DNA of 32,110 nucleotides from Solirubrobacteraceae bacterium (lineage in GTDB: Bacteria > Actinomycetota > Thermoleophilia > Solirubrobacterales > Solirubrobacteraceae), in NCBI GenBank assembly GCA_019683665.1, contig JADGIB010000003.1, positions 1 to 32,110 of the forward strand. The letters are read 5' to 3'. This document shows, one piece after another, positions 15,406 through 27,211 of the stretch. The notes under the pieces were generated by a model. The model made no database searches and was not told where the DNA came from. It saw nothing but the letters and a program-made list of their open reading frames with translations. The first letter of the stretch is position 1, and the number at the start of each line of letters is the position of its first letter. Position numbers and translations under genes: made by a program.

Positions 15406-16214
15406 CCGCCGTCCGGGACGCGATCGACTCCGCCCGGGTCGCCCTGACCGCGGCCGGGGTCGACACGCCCCGCCTCGACGCCGAGCTGCTGCTCGCCGAG
15501 GCGCTCGGCGTCGACCGCACGCGCCTCTACCTCGACCGCGACCTCGCCGTCCGCGGCCCCGCCGTCCGCCGCTTCCAGGAGCTCGTCCGCCGCCGCGCGG
15601 TCGAGCGCGAGCCGGTCGCCTACCTCCTCGGCCGCAAGGGCTTCCGCCGCCTCGAGCTCGCCGTCGACCGGCGCGTCCTCGTCCCGCGGCCCGAGACCGA
15701 GCTGCTCGTCGAGCTCGCCGTCGCCGAGCTGCCCCGGGGCGCCCGCGTCGTCGACGTCGGCACCGGCAGCGGGGCCGTCGCGCTCGCCCTCGCCGACGAG
15801 CGCCCCGACCTCGAGGTCGCCGGCTCCGACGTGTCGGCCGACGCGCTCGAGGTCGCCCGCGCCAACGGGGAGCGGCTCGGCGCCCGCGTGCGCTGGCTGC
15901 GCGCCGACGGCCTGCCCGAGGGCGACTGGGACGCGGTCGTCGCCAACCTCCCGTACGTCGAGGCGGGCGCCGCGCTCGCGCCCGAGATCGCCCGCCACGA
16001 GCCGCCCGGGGCGCTCTTCGGCGGCGAGGACGGCCTCGACGTCATCCGCGCGGTCGTCGACCAGGCCGCCGCCGCCCGGGTCGGCTGGATCGCGCTCGAG
16101 CACGGCGCCGGGCAGGGCGCCGCCGTGCGGATGCTGCTGGCGCTGGCGGGCTGGGCCTCGGTGCGGACCGAGCGCGACCTCGCCGGCCACGAGCGGGTGA
16201 CCGTGGGATGCTGA
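15402..16214 (+). CDS. prmC: Release factor glutamine methyltransferase
   Basis: 270 aa SAM-dependent enzyme that methylates the glutamine of the release-factor GGQ motif. It has the PrmC-specific V-P-R-P-E-T-E (94-100), motif I D-V-G-T-G-S-G (118-124) and the substrate-binding motif at 182-185. That motif reads N-L-P-Y instead of the usual N-P-P-Y. The start is TTG at 15402 overlapping the prfA stop (TTGA); no ATG or GTG is available near the expected N-terminus. It overlaps tsaC by 7 bp. Confidence 0.92.
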   Translation: MTAVRDAIDSARVALTAAGVDTPRLDAELLLAEALGVDRTRLYLDRDLAVRGPAVRRFQELVRRRAVEREPVAYLLGRKGFRRLELAVDRRVLVPRPETELLVELAVAELPRGARVVDVGTGSGAVALALADERPDLEVAGSDVSADALEVARANGERLGARVRWLRADGLPEGDWDAVVANLPYVEAGAALAPEIARHEPPGALFGGEDGLDVIRAVVDQAAAARVGWIALEHGAGQGAAVRMLLALAGWASVRTERDLAGHERVTVGC

Positions 16215-16828
16215 CCGCCGACGACGCCGCCACCTTCGAGCGCTGCATGGCCGCCGGCGGGATCGCCCTGTTCCCGACCGACACCGTCTACGGCCTGGCC
16301 TGCGACGCCGACACCGCGGCGGCCGTCGAGCGCCTCTACGCGCTCAAGGGCCGCCCGCCCGGCAAGCCGTCGGCGGTCATGCTCTTCTCGGTCGACGCCG
16401 CCCTCGGCGTGCTCGAGGAGCTGCCCGAGCGGGCGCGCGCCGCGATCGAGGCGCTGCTGCCCGGCGGGGTCACGCTCCTGCTGCCCAACCCGCGCCGCCG
16501 CTACCCGCTGGCCTGCGGGGACGAGCCCGACACGCTCGGGCTGCGCGTCCCCGCGCTGCCGCCGGCGGCCGCCGCCCTGCAGGCCGTCCGCTGGCCGATC
16601 CTGCAGACGAGCGCGAACCTCGCCGGCGAGCCGGAGGCGCGGCGCGTCGCCGACGTCGACGAGGCCGTGCGCGCCCGCGTCGACCTCGTCCTCGACGGCG
16701 GCGAGCTGCCGGGCACGCCGTCGACCGTCGTCGACCTGCGCGCGTTCGCCGCCGGCGGCGAGTGGTCGATCGTCCGCCTCGGGATGGAGCCCGAGGCCGC
16801 GATCGCCGGGGCGCTTGCGGGCCTGTAG
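16208..16828 (+). CDS. tsaC: L-threonylcarbamoyladenylate synthase (TsaC/Sua5/YrdC)
   Basis: 206 aa YrdC-domain enzyme that makes threonylcarbamoyl-AMP from threonine, bicarbonate and ATP for t6A modification of tRNA position 37. Characteristic segments are A-L-F-P-T-D-T-V-Y-G-L-A (20-31), L-K-G-R-P-P-G-K-P (48-56), L-G-L-R-V-P and Q-T-S-A-N-L-A-G-E (about 137-145). The additional Sua5 C-terminal domain is absent, so it is the short form. The ATG overlaps the 3' end of prmC. Confidence 0.93.
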   Translation: MLTADDAATFERCMAAGGIALFPTDTVYGLACDADTAAAVERLYALKGRPPGKPSAVMLFSVDAALGVLEELPERARAAIEALLPGGVTLLLPNPRRRYPLACGDEPDTLGLRVPALPPAAAALQAVRWPILQTSANLAGEPEARRVADVDEAVRARVDLVLDGGELPGTPSTVVDLRAFAAGGEWSIVRLGMEPEAAIAGALAGL

Positions 16829-16853
16829 CGGGCGCGGTGCCCGGGGACCCCGC

Positions 16854-16862
16854 TGATACCGT
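16854..16862 (+). promoter_or_regulatory. Extended -10 (TGATACCGT), leaderless-type, of glyA
   Basis: TG plus one base plus TACCGT ends 6 nt before the GTG of glyA, so the transcript would begin at or next to the start codon. Confidence 0.5.
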
Positions 16863-16868
16863 GGGCGC

Positions 16869-18161
16869 GTGAGCCCCGATCTGCCCGCCGACTTCTTCAC
16901 CCGGCCTCTCGCGGACGTCGATCCGGAGATCGCCGACGTCCTCGCCAAGGAGCTCCAGCGCCAGCAGTCGACGCTGGAGATGATCGCCTCGGAGAACTTC
17001 GTCCCCCAGGCCGTCCTCGAGTGCCAGGGGAGCGTCCTGACGAACAAGTACGCCGAGGGCTACCCGGGGCGGCGCTACTACGGCGGGTGCGAGTTCGTCG
17101 ACGTCGCCGAGCAGCTCGCGATCGACCGCGCGAAGGCGCTCTTCGGGGCCGAGCACGCGAACGTCCAGCCGCACGCCGGCGCCCAGGCCAACACGGCCGT
17201 CTACCACGCGCTGCTGGAGCCGGGGGACACGATCCTCGGCCTCTCGCTCGCCCACGGCGGCCACCTCACGCACGGCATGCGCATCAACGTGTCGGGCCGG
17301 CTGTACGACATCGCCGCCTACGAGACCGACCGCGAGACCGGGCGCATCGACATGGACGCGGTCGCCGCGCTCGCCCGCGAGCGGCGGCCGAAGATGATCG
17401 TCGCCGGCTGGTCGGCCTACCCGCGGCACCTCGACTTCGCCCGCTTCCGCGAGATCGCCGACGAGGTCGGCGCCTACCTGTTCGTCGACATGGCGCACTT
17501 CGCCGGCCTCGTCGCCGCCGGCCTGCACCCGAACCCGGTGCCGTACGCCGACGTCGTCGGGACGACGATCCACAAGACGCTCGGCGGGCCCCGCTCGGGC
17601 ATGATCCTCTGCCGCGAGGAGCACGCGAAGAAGATCGACTCGGCCGTCTTCCCCGGCCAGCAGGGCGGCCCGCTCCAGCACGTCATCGCCGCGAAGGCCG
17701 TCGCGCTGAGGATCGCCGCCTCCGACGCGTTCAAGGAGCGCCAGCAGCGCACGCTCGACGGCGCCCAGGCCGTCGCCGAGGCGCTCCTGGGCGCCGGCCA
17801 CGGCGTCAACGTCCTCACCGGCGGCACCGACGTCCACCTCGTGCTCGTCGACCTGCGGGAGTCGGAGCTCGACGGCCGGCAGGCCGAGGACCGCCTCCAC
17901 GACATCGGCATCACCGTGAACCGCAACGCGGTGCCGTTCGACCCGCGCCCGCCGATGATCACGAGCGGCCTGCGCATCGGCACCCCGGCGCTGGCCACCC
18001 GCGGCCTGCAGCACGACGACTTCGTCGAGATCGGCGACGTCCTCGCCACCGCGCTGACGCCGGCGTTCGCGGACCGCCGCGACGAGCTGGCCGAGCGGGT
18101 GCGCGCCATCGCCGAGCGCTACCCGCTCTACGAGCAGCTGAGCAGCCCCGCCGCCGTCTGA
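16869..18161 (+). CDS. glyA: Serine hydroxymethyltransferase
   Basis: 430 aa PLP enzyme that interconverts serine and glycine and supplies 5,10-methylene-tetrahydrofolate. It contains M-I-A-S-E-N-F (38-44), [10 protein letters not shown] (57-66), the F-V-D-M-A-H-F-A-G (205-213) aspartate/histidine contacts, and the PLP-binding lysine K236 in [11 protein letters not shown]. Length is normal. The GTG at 16869 is leaderless-type. Its position between tsaC and the wecA-like gene is conserved in several actinobacterial clusters. A hairpin follows the stop. Confidence 0.97.
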   Translation: MSPDLPADFFTRPLADVDPEIADVLAKELQRQQSTLEMIASENFVPQAVLECQGSVLTNKYAEGYPGRRYYGGCEFVDVAEQLAIDRAKALFGAEHANVQPHAGAQANTAVYHALLEPGDTILGLSLAHGGHLTHGMRINVSGRLYDIAAYETDRETGRIDMDAVAALARERRPKMIVAGWSAYPRHLDFARFREIADEVGAYLFVDMAHFAGLVAAGLHPNPVPYADVVGTTIHKTLGGPRSGMILCREEHAKKIDSAVFPGQQGGPLQHVIAAKAVALRIAASDAFKERQQRTLDGAQAVAEALLGAGHGVNVLTGGTDVHLVLVDLRESELDGRQAEDRLHDIGITVNRNAVPFDPRPPMITSGLRIGTPALATRGLQHDDFVEIGDVLATALTPAFADRRDELAERVRAIAERYPLYEQLSSPAAV

Positions 18162-18169
18162 GCCCCCGC

Positions 18170-18195
18170 GGCGCGGCGGGACGCTCCGCCGCGCC
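18170..18195 (+). terminator. Hairpin after glyA
   Basis: GGCGCGGCGG (18170-18179) pairs perfectly with CCGCCGCGCC (18186-18195) around a 6-nt loop. It lies just after the glyA stop and directly before the next promoter element. Confidence 0.6.
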
Positions 18196-18204
18196 TGCGA
18201 TGCT
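18196..18204 (+). promoter_or_regulatory. Extended -10 (TGCGATGCT) of the wecA-like gene
   Basis: TG plus C plus GATGCT, a weaker -10, ends 10 nt before the ATG at 18215. The alternative in-frame ATG at 18200 lies inside this element. Confidence 0.35.
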
Positions 18205-18214
18205 GCGAGCCGAC

Positions 18215-19378
18215 ATGGATGCCCTCGACGCCGTGCTCGGGTTCGTCGCGGCCGGCGCCGCGGCGGCCGCGCTCACGCCCCTGACGGCGCGCTTCGCGCG
18301 GGCCGTCGGCGCGGTCGACCGCCCGCGCGAGCGGGGCCTGGCCGAGCGCCCGACCCCGCTGCTCGGCGGGCTGGCGATCCTCGCCGGCGTCCTCTTCGGC
18401 TGCGCGCTGTTCCTGCGCTGGGACCAGCAGCTGCGGGGCATCCTCGCCGGCGCCGCCCTCATCACGCTCGTCGGGGCGATCGACGACCGCTTCGACCTCC
18501 CGCCGCTCGTCAAGCTCGTCGGCCAGGTCGTCGCGGCGATCATCCCGGTCGCCTCGGGCGTGACCGTGGAGAACGTGACCCTCCCGTTCATCGGCCCGCT
18601 CGACTTCGGCGGGCTCGGCGCCCCGCTCACCGTCCTCGGCCTCGTCGCCGTCATGAACGTCGTGAACTTCTCCGACGGCATCGACGGCCTCGCCGCCGGG
18701 GTGTGCGCGATCGCCGGCGTGACGTTCGCGATCATCGCCTTCGACCTGCACCGCGACGCGGCCGGCGTGCTCGCGGCGATCGTCGGCGGCGCCGCGCTCG
18801 GCTTCCTGTTCTGGAACTTCCACCCGGCGTCGGTCTTCATGGGCGACGCGGGCGCGCTCCTGCTCGGGCTGCTGCTCGGCTGCGTCGCCGTCCAGGGGTC
18901 GCTGAAGACGAACGCGATCCTCGCGCTGATCTTCCCGCTGCTCGTGCTGACCGTCCCGTTCCTGGACACGACGTTCGTCGTGCTCAAGCGGATGAAGTAC
19001 CGCCGGCCGGTCTACTCGGCCGACCGCTGGCACCTGCACCACCGGCTCGCGAACATCGGCTTCAGCCAGCGCCGCGCCGTCCTCTACCTCTACGCGTGGA
19101 CGCTCATCCAGGCCGGCCTCGCGCTCGCGCTGCGGTTCGTGCCCTACTCGGAGAACGACGGCACGTTCCGGCTCGGCTGGTCGCTCGTCATGATCGCCCT
19201 CGGGCTGGTCGCGCTGGCCGCCTCGGTCTACCTCGTCTACGTCCTCGAGATCCTCAAGTTCCGCCGCCTCCTGCGCCGCCGGCGTCCGGAGGCGACCGAC
19301 GAGGAGGTGGCCCGGCACCTGGAGACCGGGGAGTTCGACGCGCTCGACGACCCCGGCCCGGGCCGGCCGGGGTCCTGA
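18215..19378 (+). CDS. wecA: Polyprenyl-phosphate GlcNAc-1-phosphate transferase (WecA/TagO/MraY family)
   Basis: 387 aa integral membrane enzyme that transfers a sugar-1-phosphate from a UDP-sugar to undecaprenyl (decaprenyl) phosphate, starting cell-wall polymer synthesis. About ten hydrophobic segments are visible. Active-site motifs are D90-D91 (G-A-I-D-D-R-F-D), N-F-x-D-G (N151-F-S-D154-G-I-D157-G), F-M-G-D211-A-G, and the H-x-H-H sugar-site motif R-W-H273-L-H275-H276. The latter points to WecA/TagO rather than MraY. The C-terminus is a charged cytoplasmic tail. Its position between the translation-termination genes and the atp operon matches rfe/wecA in other actinobacteria. The upstream ATG at 18200 would add five residues. 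Confidence 0.92.
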   Translation: MDALDAVLGFVAAGAAAAALTPLTARFARAVGAVDRPRERGLAERPTPLLGGLAILAGVLFGCALFLRWDQQLRGILAGAALITLVGAIDDRFDLPPLVKLVGQVVAAIIPVASGVTVENVTLPFIGPLDFGGLGAPLTVLGLVAVMNVVNFSDGIDGLAAGVCAIAGVTFAIIAFDLHRDAAGVLAAIVGGAALGFLFWNFHPASVFMGDAGALLLGLLLGCVAVQGSLKTNAILALIFPLLVLTVPFLDTTFVVLKRMKYRRPVYSADRWHLHHRLANIGFSQRRAVLYLYAWTLIQAGLALALRFVPYSENDGTFRLGWSLVMIALGLVALAASVYLVYVLEILKFRRLLRRRRPEATDEEVARHLETGEFDALDDPGPGRPGS

Positions 19379-19477
19379 GGGCCGCGGGCGGCCCGCGCGT
19401 CACGTTCGCGGCGCCCCGTCCGTCTTCCGGGTGGCGGCCGACGGCCGTCCTGCGCCCACCGACCCCGGAGACCGACC

Positions 19478-19711
19478 GTGCTCACCACCCTGCTCGACCA
19501 CGAGGCGATCCGCCATCGGTCCGCGGCCCCGCCGTCGCCGGGCCGCGCGCACCTGCGGGACCTGCGCACCGGCGACCCGCCGTCGCCGCCGCCCGGCCCG
19601 CCGCGGCGCGCCGTCGCGCTCCTGCTGGCGCTCGCCGCGCACCGGCTCGACCGCGAGACCGCGCACCGGACGATCGTCGAGGCCTGGCGCCGGCGTGGGG
19701 GCGGGGCCTAG
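19478..19711 (+). CDS. Small hypothetical protein, doubtful
   Basis: 77 aa frame from a GTG with CCGGAG 8 nt upstream, in the 344-bp gap between the wecA-like gene and the cupin. It has a short N-terminal H-E-A-I-R-H-R segment, a proline-rich centre (P-P-S-P-P-P-G-P-P) and a C-terminal amphipathic helix (L-L-L-A-L-A-A-H-R-L-D-R-E-T-A-H). Its end overlaps the cupin -10 element. I recognise no family. The rest of the gap shows nothing I can name. Confidence 0.35.
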   Translation: MLTTLLDHEAIRHRSAAPPSPGRAHLRDLRTGDPPSPPPGPPRRAVALLLALAAHRLDRETAHRTIVEAWRRRGGGA

Positions 19712-19714
19712 GCT
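19709..19714 (+). promoter_or_regulatory. -10 element (TAGGCT), leaderless-type, of the cupin gene
   Basis: TAGGCT is followed after 8 nt by the ATG at 19723, with no ribosome binding site between. Confidence 0.45.
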
Positions 19715-19722
19715 TCGCCCCC

Positions 19723-20091
19723 ATGCACGTCGCGCACATCGACGACGCCGAGTCGTTCGTGACCAAGGACGGGTCCTCGATCCGGGAGGTCGCGGGCGCG
19801 GTGTCGCTGCCGTCGGTCAACCAGTCGCTCGCCGAGGCCACCGTCCCGCCCGGCGGCGCCACCGATGAGCACTACCACCGGGTCACCGAGGAGCTCTACT
19901 ACTTCGTCGCCGGCCGCGGGCGCATCCGCATCGAGGGGGAGGAGCAGGAGGTCCGCCCGGGCCACTGCGTCCTGATCCCGCCCGGGCAGCGGCACAAGCT
20001 GTTCAACGACGGCGACGAGCCGCTCGTCCTGCTGTGCTGCTGCGCGCCGATGTACTCCCACGAGGACACGGTCATCACCGAGGGCGCCTGA
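19723..20091 (+). CDS. Single-domain cupin
   Basis: 122 aa. Cupin motif 1 is complete (G-G-A-T-D-E-H50-Y-H52-R-V-T-E-E..G) and motif 2 follows (G-H-C-V-L-I-P-P-G-Q-R-H91-K-L-F-N), so three histidines and a glutamate can bind one metal ion. A run of three cysteines (L-L-C-C-C-A-P) near the end is unusual. Single-domain cupins include isomerases, dioxygenases and sugar-binding proteins; no specific substrate can be assigned. It is probably transcribed alone, between the cell-wall transferase gene and the atp operon. Confidence 0.85.
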   Translation: MHVAHIDDAESFVTKDGSSIREVAGAVSLPSVNQSLAEATVPPGGATDEHYHRVTEELYYFVAGRGRIRIEGEEQEVRPGHCVLIPPGQRHKLFNDGDEPLVLLCCCAPMYSHEDTVITEGA

Positions 20092-20179
20092 GGACGCGGC
20101 GGCCGTCCGAGGCGTAAGCTTCCCGCGAGCCCTCGCCGGGCGGCGGCCGACGCGAGACGCCGGCGGACTAGGAATACCT

Positions 20180-20219
20180 GTCACAAACTTGTTACAAAGT
20201 CCGCGATAGGCGCTATATT
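20180..20219 (+). promoter_or_regulatory. Promoter region of the ATP synthase operon with an inverted repeat
   Basis: An AT-rich island in very GC-rich DNA. TATATT (20214-20219) is the -10. TTACAA (20192-20197, 16-nt spacer) or TTGTTA (20189-20194, 19-nt spacer) is the -35. An imperfect inverted repeat GTCACAA-AC-TTGTTAC (20180-20195) overlaps the -35 and could bind a regulator. From 20092 to the first gene nothing else is recognised apart from a TAAGCT (20115-20120) with no start codon nearby. Confidence 0.6.
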
Positions 20220-20298
20220 GCGTGCCGCTCGCGCCGGCGAGCCTCAGGGTCGCGCCGGGTACGGCATGCTCACGCCCGGCGAGCACACCCCAAGTCCC

Positions 20299-20548
20299 AT
20301 GCCAGACCCCACCGACGACTCCCACCAGGCCTGCCCGGACTGCGGCCATGCCATCCAGACCGGAGAAGCCCTCTGCGCGCGCTGCCAGCGCCGGGGGGAT
20401 GCTCGTTGCGACGACGCTCCTGTGCGCTGGGATCGGAGCGGGCATCGGCGCGCTGATCGGTGCGACGCTCCCGCTCGCCGTCGCCGGGCTGCTCGTTGGG
20501 TTCCCGGTGGGCATCGCCGTCGTCCGTGTCCGCTATCGCGACCTCTGA
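20299..20548 (+). CDS. Zinc-ribbon/AtpZ-like membrane protein, apparent frameshift at a G6 run
   Basis: The frame from ATG 20299 encodes a zinc ribbon with C12, C15 (A-C-P-D-C-G-H), C26 and C29 (L-C-A-R-C-Q). At a run of six G (20393-20398) coding character passes to the next frame, which encodes two hydrophobic glycine-rich helices (M-L-V-A-T-T-L-L-C-A-G..V-G-F-P-V-G-I-A-V-V-R-V-R-Y-R-D-L) and stops at 20548. By hand count 29 of 33 codons end in G or C in the first frame against 25 of 33 in the second before the run. With a +1 shift the product is about 82 aa, the size of AtpZ/AtpI-type assembly proteins found here in other atp operons. Alternatives are a sequencing indel, a true frameshift mutation, programmed slippage, or a separate 49-aa protein from ATG 20399. 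Confidence 0.5.
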
Positions 20549-20555
20549 GCCGCCC

Positions 20556-20936
20556 GTGACCGCCCTCCTCTCGGCGCTCGGCCGCCGGCTCGACGTGCTG
20601 GCCCTCGTCGTCGCGCTGCCCGTCTTCATCGCCGCCGGCTTCCCGCTGCTCGGCTGGGCGGGCACGACGGTCGCCTGGATCGGCCAGCTCGCGCTGCAGG
20701 CGACGCTCGACCGCCGCGCGCAGACCGCGGAGGACACCCGCCAGCTCTTCGGCTACATCGCCGGGTCGCTGATCGGCCGCTCGTGGATGCTGGCGCTCGT
20801 CATCTTCGCCGTCGGCATCATCGACCGGCCCGCCGGGCTGGCCGCGGCCGTCCTCGCGCTCGTCGTCTTCACGATCTACCTGGTCACCTCACTCATCTCG
20901 CGCCCTACGACGCACACCACGGAGCCAACCGCCTGA
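20556..20936 (+). CDS. AtpI-like membrane protein
   Basis: 126 aa from a GTG 7 nt after the preceding stop. There are about four hydrophobic segments (about residues 13-30, 33-48, 74-88, 92-113), with R-R-A-Q-T-A-E-D-T-R between the pairs. Position directly before atpB, size and topology fit ATP synthase protein I, which helps assemble the c-ring or supplies magnesium in other bacteria. Sequence similarity to AtpI is not obvious by eye, so the call rests mainly on context. Confidence 0.6.
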   Translation: MTALLSALGRRLDVLALVVALPVFIAAGFPLLGWAGTTVAWIGQLALQATLDRRAQTAEDTRQLFGYIAGSLIGRSWMLALVIFAVGIIDRPAGLAAAVLALVVFTIYLVTSLISRPTTHTTEPTA

Positions 20937-20938
20937 CC

Positions 20939-22133
<1,195 letters not shown>

Positions 22134-22137
22134 ACCG

Positions 22138-22701
22138 ATGGAGACGCTCGCACTCATCCTGCCGTTCGCGGCCGAGGAGGGTGGCGGCAACCCGCTCGTC
22201 GAGGTCTCCCCGGGCCTGATGATCTGGACGCTGCTGGCCTTCGCCGCGGCGATGATCATCCTGGCCAAGTTCGCGTTCCCGCGCATCAGCAAGATCCTCG
22301 AGGATCGCCAGCGGATGATCGAGGACGCGATCGACGCGTCCGAGCGCACCAAGGCCGAGGCCGAGGAGCTCCTCGCCGAGTACCGCGAGCGCCTCAAGGA
22401 GGCGCGCGTGCAGGCTGAGGAGATCATCGCCCGCGCTCGCAAGGCGGCCGAGGTCAACGAGCGCGAGTCGCTCGAGGCCGCCCGCCGGCAGCGCGAGGAG
22501 CTGATGGCGCAGACGCGTCGCGACATCGAGGCCGAGAAGCGCCGCGCGATCCAGGAGATCCGCGCGGAGGTCGCCGACCTCACCGTGCTCGCCACCGAGA
22601 AGGTCACCCGCAAGGTGCTCACGCCCGACGACCAGCGCCGCCTGGTCGACGAGGCGCTGGCCGAGCTGGACTTCTCGAGCCTCACCCGAGAGGGCGCGTA
22701 A
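22138..22701 (+). CDS. atpF: ATP synthase Fo subunit b
   Basis: 187 aa. One N-terminal membrane helix (about 26-44, M-I-W-T-L-L-A-F-A-A-A-M) is followed by a long charged coiled coil (about 50-165) forming the peripheral stalk, and a C-terminal delta-binding segment. The ATG is 4 nt after atpE; the stop is contiguous with the atpH start. Confidence 0.94.
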   Translation: METLALILPFAAEEGGGNPLVEVSPGLMIWTLLAFAAAMIILAKFAFPRISKILEDRQRMIEDAIDASERTKAEAEELLAEYRERLKEARVQAEEIIARARKAAEVNERESLEAARRQREELMAQTRRDIEAEKRRAIQEIRAEVADLTVLATEKVTRKVLTPDDQRRLVDEALAELDFSSLTREGA

Positions 22702-23232
22702 GTGGAGGAGATCGCCGCCGTCTACGCGCGTGCGCTGTTCGAGGTCGCCAAGGAGCGAGGCGACCTCGACGACGTGCGCGAGCAGATCGGGCAGTTCGCC
22801 GACGCGCTCGACGCCGAGCGCGCGCTGCAGACGTTCTTCTTCTCCCCGCACTTCTCCACCGAGGAGAAGAAGGACGGTCTGCACAAGGCCATCGACGGCG
22901 CCAGCGACGCCGTCATGAACTTCCTCGAGCTGCTCGTCGAGAAGCACCGGATGCCGGTCATCTTCCGGATCCGGCGCGAGCTCGACGCCCTCTGGCGCGA
23001 GGAGAACCAGATGCTGCCCGTGCAGCTCACGAGCGCGATCCCGCTCGACGAGCAGACGGTCAGCTCGCTCGGACGTACCATCGGTGAGCGGACCGGTCGG
23101 AAGGTCGACGTGACCGCCACCGTCAACCCGGACATCCTTGGCGGCATCGTCCTGCGGGTCGGCAACTCGATCCTCGACGCGTCGATCCGCAACCGCCTCG
23201 AGTCACTCAGAAAGCAAGTCGCCAGGAGCTGA
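22702..23232 (+). CDS. atpH: ATP synthase F1 subunit delta
   Basis: 176 aa. The N-terminal helical domain ([13 protein letters not shown]) and the C-terminal [17 protein letters not shown] are family signatures. It joins the b stalk to the alpha3-beta3 head. GTG start directly after the atpF TAA. Confidence 0.95.
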   Translation: MEEIAAVYARALFEVAKERGDLDDVREQIGQFADALDAERALQTFFFSPHFSTEEKKDGLHKAIDGASDAVMNFLELLVEKHRMPVIFRIRRELDALWREENQMLPVQLTSAIPLDEQTVSSLGRTIGERTGRKVDVTATVNPDILGGIVLRVGNSILDASIRNRLESLRKQVARS

Positions 23233-23239
23233 CACCCCA

Positions 23240-24840
23240 GTGCAGATCAAGCCCGACGAGATCACCTCCATCCTCAAGAGCCGCATCGAGGGCCTCGACG
23301 CCAGCCAGGCCGAGCTCACCGAGGTCGGCACGGTCCTCTCGGTCGCGGACGGCATCGCGCGCGTGCACGGTCTCGAGAACTGCATGAGCTTCGAGATGCT
23401 CGAGTTCCCGCACGACGTCACCGGCCTGGCGCTGAACCTCGAGTCCGACAACGTCGGCGTCGTGCTGTTCGGTCCCTGGGACAAGATCGTCGAGGGCGAC
23501 ATGGTCAAGCGCACGGGGCGTCTGCTCGAGATCCCGGTCGGCGAGGCCCTCCTCGGCCGCATCGTCGACCCGCTCGGCAACCCGCTCGACGGCAAGGGCG
23601 CCATCGAGACCACCGAGACGCGGCCGGCCGAGTTCAAGGCGCCGGGCGTCGTCCAGCGCAAGTCGGTCCACGAGCCGCTCCAGACGGGCCTGAAGGCGAT
23701 CGACTCGATGATCCCGATCGGCCGCGGCCAGCGCGAGCTCATCATCGGCGACCGCCAGACCGGCAAGACGGCGATCGCGATCGACACGATCATCAACAAC
23801 AAGGACACGGGCGTCGTCTCCGTGTACGTCGCCATCGGCCAGCGCATGGCGACCGTCGTCCAGATCGCCGAGACGCTCGCCGAGCACGGCGCCCTGGAGA
23901 ACACGATCATCGTCGCCGCCGGCGCCGACGAGGCCGCGCCGATCAAGTTCATGGCGCCGTACGCGGGCTGCGCGATGGCCGAGTACTTCCTCTACAAGGG
24001 CGGCCACGCGCTCGCCGTCTACGACGACCTCACCAAGCACGCCTACGCCTACCGGCAGATGTCGCTGCTGCTGCGCCGCCCGCCGGGGCGCGAGGCCTAC
24101 CCGGGCGACGTCTTCTACCTGCACAGCCGCCTGCTCGAGCGCGCGGTCAAGCTCAACGACGAGCTCGGCGCCGGCTCGCTGACGGCGCTGCCGATCATCG
24201 AGACGCAGGCAGGCGACGTGTCGGCCTACATCCCGACGAACGTCATCTCGATCACCGACGGCCAGATCTTCCTGGAGCCGAAGCTCTTCTACTCGGGCGT
24301 GCGCCCGGCCATCAACGTCGGCATCTCGGTGTCGCGCGTGGGCGGCAACGCGCAGATCGGCCCGATGAAGAAGGTCGCCGGCCGCCTGAAGATCGACCTG
24401 TCGCAGTACCGCGACCTCGAGGCCTTCGCCCAGTTCGGCTCCGACCTGGACGCCGCGACGCAGAAGACGCTGGCCCGCGGCGACCGCCTCGTCGCGACGC
24501 TGAACCAGTCGGAGCGGTCGCCGCTGCCGGTCGAGGACCAGATCGTCCAGATCTACGCCGCCACGAACGGCTACCTGGACCGCATCCTCGTCGAGCGCGT
24601 CCCCGAGTTCCTCGAGGCGCTCACCGCGCGGGTGCGGGCCGAGAACGCCGACCTGCTGGCCAAGATCGCCGGGGGCGACTGGTCGGACGAGACGCAGGCC
24701 GCGCTCGAGAAGGCCGTCGCCGAGTTCGCCGACGACTTCGGCTACGACCTCGACGAGGACGGCCAGCCGGTCGAGGCGGGCGACTCGGAGCGCGTCCAGA
24801 AGGCCGGCGAGGAGCGCGAGCCGGAGGCCGCGGTCGCCTG

Positions 24841-24841
<1 letters not shown>
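23240..24841 (+). CDS. atpA: ATP synthase F1 subunit alpha
   Basis: 533 aa non-catalytic nucleotide-binding subunit. Walker A is G-D-R-Q-T-G-K-T (170-177); the arginine-finger region G-I-S-V-S-R-V-G-G is near residue 360. The N-terminal [11 protein letters not shown] fixes the start: GTG at 23240 with AGGAG at 23223-23227, 12 nt upstream. An acidic tail of about 30 residues extends beyond the usual end. The TGA overlaps the atpG ATG by one base. Confidence 0.97.
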
Positions 24842-27208
<2,367 letters not shown>

Positions 27209-27211
27209 CCG

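Noticed and set aside
16829-16843. Small hairpin CGGGC-GCGGT-GCCCG after tsaC
   Set aside because: Only five base pairs and no T-tract; not distinguishable from chance in this GC content.
20222-20398. N-terminal extension of the AtpZ-like frame from a GTG at 20222
   Set aside because: The extension is a Pro/Thr/Ala/Arg mix with weaker third-position G/C, while the alternative frame encodes a clear zinc ribbon over the same bases.
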